The position numbers and the translations under genes were made by a program. Positions 14,088 through 14,291 of a DNA stretch of 14,291 nucleotides are shown here, piece by piece; the stretch's first letter is position 1, and every line of letters begins with the position of its first letter. The DNA lies in contig DAISGC010000091.1 of NCBI GenBank assembly GCA_036823255.1, forward strand, positions 1 through 14,291. Reading direction: 5' to 3'. This stretch comes from UBA4658 sp002405485. GTDB lineage: Bacteria > Planctomycetota > Phycisphaerae > Phycisphaerales > UBA1924. The notes under the pieces are model-generated. The model was not told the origin of the DNA and searched no databases. It saw only the letters and a list, made by a program, of their open reading frames with translations.

Positions 14088-14291
14088 TCACAGCCGGTCA
14101 ACGGCCCACAGCACGCCGACCCCCGCGATCGCCACGCTCGCCGGAACCACCACCCCCAGCCGGTACCACGCCCGCGTCCGAAGCAGCCCGCCCGTCGCCA
14201 AGGCCGCCAGCACGACCGCGATCTGACCCGCCACACCCCCCGGAAAGGAACCAACCCGCGCACACCCCCGCAGACCCACGGGACGGCCAGC
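14088..14291 (-). CDS. C-terminal part of a membrane protein, possibly HupE/UreJ-like (partial, 5' end outside window)
   Basis: Sixty-seven codons are open from the window edge to a TGA at 14088-14090. Two hydrophobic helices are visible: GGVAGQIAVVLAALATGGLL, and after a short basic turn (RTRAWYR) LGVVVPASVAIAGVGVLWAV, ending in DRL. The order of an FxxGVxGQ-like helix, basic turn, Pro-containing helix and terminal W-x-x-x-R-L resembles the end of HupE/UreJ-type membrane proteins (putative metal or accessory transporters). The match is short and by eye, so the family name is tentative. An internal GTG at 14279 could start a 63-aa protein, but the open frame reaching the edge makes truncation more likely. 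It reads in the same direction as the giant gene, 510 bp upstream of it. Confidence 0.55.
   Translation of the reverse strand, partial: AGRPVGLRGCARVGSFPGGVAGQIAVVLAALATGGLLRTRAWYRLGVVVPASVAIAGVGVLWAVDRL

Overview
The window is GC-rich (by eye well above 60%, with strongly G/C-biased third codon positions) and most likely comes from a planctomycete, probably a Phycisphaerae-like lineage. The main evidence is the 3,192-residue protein encoded on the minus strand at 3999-13577. It opens with a variant of the LEPR-XLL motif (LEQRQLLF) that marks giant secreted or surface proteins of Planctomycetes. The lineage call is an inference from this gene and from the style of its neighbours.

Layout from left to right: (1) 1-1334, minus: a YihY/BrkB-type inner-membrane protein, cut by the window edge, with a winged-helix-like C-terminal tail. 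(2) 1331-2467, minus: an RsuA/RluB-type 23S rRNA pseudouridine synthase whose stop codon overlaps the brkB-like start as ATGA, so the two form an operon. (3) 2468-2572: a short divergent intergenic region holding a 15-bp hairpin that covers the ribosome binding site of the next gene. (4) 2573-3856, plus: a 427-residue, mostly coiled-coil protein of unknown function. (5) 3857-3998: a convergent gap with a perfect 11-bp stem-loop, a probable shared terminator. (6) 3999-13577, minus: the giant beta-strand-repeat protein, which fills about two thirds of the window. (7) 13578-14087: a 510-bp leader or intergenic region with one plausible promoter and a possible upstream ORF. (8) 14088-14291, minus: the C-terminal end of a small membrane protein, possibly HupE/UreJ-like, cut by the right edge.

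The giant protein reads, from the N-terminus, as: a basic leader with the LEPR-XLL-like motif; a beta-rich region; a pre-peptidase-C-terminal (PPC)-like domain; about 1,500 residues of Gly/Ile/Val/Asn-rich beta-strand repeats that include two related Asp-rich modules; an SbsA/Big_5-like Ig domain with an EF-hand-like calcium loop; another PPC-like domain; and a C-terminal segment that looks like a metzincin metalloprotease fold with every zinc ligand replaced. A structural or adhesive cell-surface role is most likely.

I see no RNA genes, CRISPR arrays, insertion sequences or phage genes, and no clear multi-gene novel system. The most interesting items are the apparent pseudo-protease end of the giant protein, the hairpin over the coiled-coil gene's ribosome binding site, and the pseudouridine synthase that lacks a usual family motif.
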